Below, piece after piece: positions 60,475 through 64,000 of a stretch of DNA of 64,000 bases. The position numbers and the translations under genes are program-made. The notes below the pieces were generated by a model. It was given only the letters and a program-made list of their open reading frames with translations. It was not told the origin of the DNA and did no database searches. How positions within the stretch are numbered: position 1 is the stretch's first letter; every line of letters starts with the position of its first letter. Origin of the DNA: Salvator merianae (taxonomy: Eukaryota; Chordata; Lepidosauria; Squamata; Teiidae); assembly GCA_003586115.2 (NCBI GenBank), contig QVOM02000101.1, forward strand, positions 28,761,165 through 28,825,164. The letters are read 5' to 3'.

Positions 60475-62060
60475 TTATTTTAAATATTATTATTTATTTT
60501 ATCTATGATTCCACTATTGCTGATTTTGAAGAAAACAGATCAATATCACGCTCCCAAAGCATTACCAAAATTATCAAATCTTCTCTATATAGATGATTTG
60601 AAACTATAGAAAGTCAGCATGTGAAATAGAATCTCTAGTTAATATAGTCTGAATAAAGCAATGACATTGTAATTGAATTTGGATTAGACAAACGTGCAAT
60701 GGTATCTATTAATATTGACAACCAGACAGTTTCTGCACAGTATGTGTTGGTACACACCACGGAGGATGGTCTTGGCTCAGCTGAGCAATCTGAGAAAAGA
60801 CAGAGTGGCAGCCAGTGGTGTAGGCCATTACCATTGCCTGTTCCAGCACAACTTTAGACTAGGAAATTTCAAAGTTTCTGGCTGGGAAATGTTTACCTAG
60901 GTGCTCATAAATGACCCATTTCTGGGAGCCTGGTAAAAAGATAATGTGTTCCACACACCAGCTGGACAGGTCTGCCCCTGGGAATGCTTGGGAGACTGTT
61001 TTAATGTGATCACCCCTTAGCCAGTTTCCTGGGTTCACTTTCATGCTAGGGAGGAGGCTAGCTGCTACTATTGTACACACAGGTGTTCCCTGGGATGCAT
61101 GACTTCTTGGGGACTTGTCTGCTGAACAGACATGTCATTCCCCATGGACAGCTGGTGTGGGTCAAAAACTCTGTGCAGAAGTACCACAGAGCCTCACACC
61201 AGAAGAAAGTCCCAAGTACATAGACATCCTCCAAGCAGACAACATCAGTCATGGAATAGATAAAATTTGGGTCAGCAAGAAATATATTCAAAGAGTCAGA
61301 AAAATCCTAAAATCTAAAGTGAATGCTGGCAATACAACCAAATCCAACAATACCTAGACTATCCCTGTCCTCAGATACTCTGCAGGAATTGTACACTGGA
61401 TCAAAGCAGAGCTAGACACATTGAATAGGTAGAAGAGGATAATAATGACAATAAATCATCTTGCATCCTCAAACTGATATTGACAGGCTATCTCTCCCCC
61501 CTAAATGAAAGTGGTGGAGAATGCTGCAGGTCAAACAGACAGTTGAGGATTAGTGGAATATATAAAGAAGAACTGTTACAGAAAGTTAGTAAAAAGTATC
61601 TACTAAAGACCAACAAAACAAAGGAGGCTTACAGAAAGGAGCAGATAGAAACTCAAAGAAATAAATGGAAAACTAAATTATTTCTTGGCCCGTACTTTAA
61701 TAGCATCCAAAATAATGTTGATAGCACAAAAATGTAGCAATAGCTTTACAAAGGAGCATTGAAGAAAGTGATATAAGGCCTCATATTCACAGCACAGAAC
61801 AAGCACTTTGTACTAATGTCATTAAAACCAACATTGAGAAATCACATAAAGACTACAAATGCTGTCTCTGCAAAGAGGCTGTGGGAAAAGTAGAACATCT
61901 AATCTGCAGCTTCAAGAAGATAGTATAAAATGATTATAAAGAAAGACATGGTAAAGGGCAACTGTGATTCATTGGAACATCAATAAGAAATATAACTTAC
62001 CAGTAAGCAAAAATTGGTGGAAACACAAGACTGAGATAGGATGTTTCATAAGATTTGGAT
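60475..62060 (+). mobile_element. R4/Dong-type LINE, RT to C-terminus, decayed
   Basis: Translated in changing frames: an LLF..SMIPLLLILKKTDQ region (60490), KALPKLSNLLYIDDLKL (catalytic YIDD near 60590), IEFGLDKRA (60678). After the 60731-61180 insertion it continues EESPKYIDILQADNI (61205, the KYLGI region), KEYIQRVRKILKSK-AGNTTKS-NT-TIPVLRYSAGIVHWIKAELD, RIIMTINHLA, SGG, EAYRKEQIETQRNKWKTKLFLG. Near 61750-61920 come LKKVI.GLI..AQNKHF and a Cys-rich CCLCKEAVGKVEHL-like segment (zinc-binding region before the restriction-like endonuclease). Multiple stops; inactive. Confidence 0.7.
60731..61180. mobile_element. Short TIR element inserted in the R4 LINE
   Basis: TTCTGCACAG (60731-60740) and CTGTGCAGAA (61171-61180) are perfect inverted ends. 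The R4 protein reading stops just before and resumes just after, so the 450 bp between them is an insertion. Its terminus resembles the TTTCTGCACTGGGCC family at 53673. The target-site duplication is unclear. Confidence 0.7.
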
Positions 62061-62097
62061 GTATCATGAGATTTCTGACATGAAATGGATAAACATT

Positions 62098-62099
62098 TT

Positions 62100-62155
<56 letters not shown>

Positions 62156-62212
62156 TCCTTCCTTCCTTCTTTCTTTCTTTCTATCTTTCTTTCTGTCTTT
62201 CTGTCTTTCTTT
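62098..62212. repeat. (TTTC)n microsatellite
   Basis: About 28 TTTC units with CCTT and TATC/TGTC variants towards the right. It lies between the R4 remnant and the BovB fragment. Confidence 0.97.
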
Positions 62213-62324
62213 TTATAATTCATTTATCACTATAGTTATTCTATTTGCAATATATTTTAAGCATTCTTACATAGCATGTCTATGGAAATATTAAAATACA
62301 TTTAAAAAAATAGCAAAATAAAAT

Positions 62325-62685
62325 GCTGGTTTTCAAAGTGGCAGAGGAACTAGAGATCAAATACGCAACATTCACTGAATTATGGAAAAAGCAAGATAAT
62401 TCTAGAAAAAATATCTACTCCTGCTTCACTGACTATACTAAAGCCTTTGACTGTTTGGACCACAACAAACTATGGGAAGTTCTTAAAGTGATGGGGGTAA
62501 CTTTTCTCCTGAGGTACCTGTATGTGAGTTCAAAAGCAACAGTTACAACTGAATATGAAACAATTAATTGGTTCATGATTGGGAAAGTAGTACAGCAAGG
62601 CTGTATATTGTCATCTTATTTATTTTAACTTATATGCAGAGTACATTATATGAAATGCCATGCTGAATGAATAAAAATTCAGAAT
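62325..62685 (+). mobile_element. BovB (RTE) LINE RT fragment, 5' part
   Basis: The translation opens AGFQSGRGTRDQI, a frame break near 62395, then KNIYSCFTDYTKAFDCLDHNKLWEVLKVMG (RT motif A), YVSSKATVTTEYETINWF, IGKVVQQGCILSSYLF (the VRQGCILSP motif), a stop, and IKIQ. This is the BovB reverse transcriptase in order. BovB is characteristic of squamates and horizontally spread to ruminants. It resumes at 63873. Confidence 0.85.
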
Positions 62686-63872
62686 TAGAGTTGTGCTGAA
62701 CTTGTTCTATTTGTAGCAAAAAAGGAGTGTTCAAAGTGTTCAATTTCAAATCAAACACTCATGTTCAAAGTGTTTGATATTGAAGTGTCTGTGCCTTTAA
62801 AAAAGGCTATCTGATCTGTTCCCATTCACCACTATTTTTTTATATATCTTTGGTTATTGTGTTGCCTTTTGCAATTGATTGATTCAAGACCCGGATTTAT
62901 ATATCTTTCTTGCTGCCAAATTTGAGGCAAGAGCTCCTGTTGCTGCCAAATGGGAAAGGGAAGGCACATCACACATTTTCAAAGTTCCAAGACACATGTA
63001 TTCCTGTCATCCAGTGCAGAAATAAGGGAGGAAAATCAATCACCTTAACACAATATACCAAATCTCTTGGTCACAGCCAATGAAGAGGAAGGCACCAAAT
63101 CCATCTAGACAAATGCATGGGTAGTTCTCCCTATGACCAAATCTGTCAACCAGTGCAGCACCCAGATACAATGGTGGCAATTTAAAATGAATGAATGAAT
63201 GAATAAAAAACTTAAGTTGGAGCCCTTAATGCTGCTGAACACAGAGAAAGGCTCCAGGAACTAATTCAAGTTCTCTAAAAAAAGAGAGATCAATTAATGC
63301 AGCCACCCCCACCAAGGATGTCAAGTCACTGATGACTTTGGGTATCAAGAGTCCTGGGCCAGTACCATTCTGAAACCTTAGCCAAAGTGGAGAAAAACAC
63401 AGGAAACACAGGAAAGTCTTCCTTTCACAGCTCAGGTAAACACAAAATGTTCAGCAGCTCAGGTAAGGTAAAAGGAAAAAAGTAGGGTTACAAGATACTT
63501 TAGGGTCAAGTCATGTATTTTGTTTTTTATGTTTGTGGATGTGGGCAGTAGGTATGAGGGCACACTCATTTTTTCACAGGTTTCTCTTTCCAGACCTGAA
63601 AGACAGGACCAATTGCCACACAGGTGGGCCGTCCTGGGGCTTCCCTAGACAGACATGTCCATTTTGGAATTTTCAGCTCATATTTGCACTACTTTGGCCC
63701 TGCTGGCCCTTCTTTCTCTCTTTCTTTGTTTCCAGTGAAGAACGGTTCAACAGACATTCAAACCGAGCATCAAACTTATTTGAGAAGTTCTATGTTTGAT
63801 TTGAACATGTTCAAAATTCATGAAGTATGTTTCAAATTGAACCAAAACATTTTTTTTTTTTTTAAAAAAAAG
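62686..63872. mobile_element. 1.2-kb insertion splitting the BovB RT
   Basis: It lies precisely between adjacent BovB RT codons. The left end TAGAGTTGTGCTGAAC resembles the TAGGGATGTGCA termini. Flanking TTCAGAAT (62678-62685) and TTCAGGAG (63873-63880) agree at 6 of 8 positions, as for an eroded 8-bp duplication. The body has GTTCAAAGTGTT-type repeats at both ends (62730-62790, 63745-63830), no convincing ORF, a (GAAT)n stretch near 63188 and a T/A run at its right edge. Confidence 0.55.
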
Positions 63873-64000
63873 TTCAGGAGAAATATCAACAACCTCAAGT
63901 ACTCAGATGATGCCACTCTGATGGCAGAAAGTGAAAAAAAAAGAATTAAAGAACATCCTGATGAGGGTGAAAAAGGAAATTGCCAAAGTTGACTTGAAGC
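63873..64000 (+). mobile_element. BovB (RTE) LINE RT fragment, continuation to window end
   Basis: Translation gives RRNINNLKYSDDATLMAESE, the BovB catalytic block, with YSDD where YADD is usual, then a frame shift in an A run and EHPDEGEKGNCQS-like sequence. It is collinear with 62325-62685 and continues beyond the window. Confidence 0.85.

Noticed and set aside
62041..62294. FLSF-repeat open frames on both strands
   Set aside because: Artefacts of the TTTC array at 62098-62212.

Overview
This 64 kb window looks like intergenic or deep intronic DNA from a squamate reptile (lizard or snake). I find no host exon, rRNA, tRNA gene, CRISPR array or prokaryotic feature. The organism call is an inference from the repeats seen together: an L1 LINE, CR1/L3-type LINEs, L2-like LINE ends, a BovB/RTE LINE, R4/Dong-type LINEs, a tRNA-derived SINE, a Ty1/copia retrotransposon, many short hAT-like elements and abundant long microsatellites. 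BovB with R4, CR1, L1 and copia is typical of squamates. Nearly every recognisable coding stretch belongs to a transposable element.

Layout. 0-11 kb: AT-rich unique sequence with an L2-like 3' end, a tRNA-derived SINE, short terminal-inverted-repeat (TIR) elements and a decayed CR1 piece. 11.5-17.2 kb: one essentially full-length L1 on the plus strand, with 5' UTR, ORF1, ORF2, polyadenylation signal, poly(A) and a 15-bp target-site duplication (TSD), disabled by stops, two frameshifts and an internal deletion. 17.2-33.5 kb: mostly unassigned sequence with short non-autonomous elements, a GC-rich minisatellite and microsatellites. 33.56-37.56 kb: stacked insertions, in which pieces of one R4-type LINE are separated by CR1-, hAT- and L1-derived sequence, followed by a CR1 endonuclease piece, a member of a recurrent short-element family, and a 204-bp hAT-like fold-back element with a perfect 8-bp TSD. 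42.7-46.3 kb: a second hAT-like element with a perfect 8-bp TSD, then the start of a Ty1/copia element (LTR end, primer-binding site, gag) broken by minus-strand CR1 sequence. 50.8-51.1 kb: a solo LTR whose end resembles that copia LTR end. 53-60 kb: several TIR-element families and a long TTTC array. 60.5-64 kb: an R4-type LINE carrying a short TIR insertion, a second TTTC array, and a BovB LINE split by a 1.2 kb insertion and running off the window.

No host pathway is encoded. The functional links are those of parasites: autonomous LINEs (L1, CR1, R4, BovB), one copia lineage, and short elements that would depend on transposases encoded elsewhere. The most unusual item is the copia fragment: its primer-binding site matches the internal anticodon-arm region of initiator tRNA-Met, the half-tRNA priming known for Drosophila copia. 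All family names come from reading translated motifs and element ends by eye; no database search was run.
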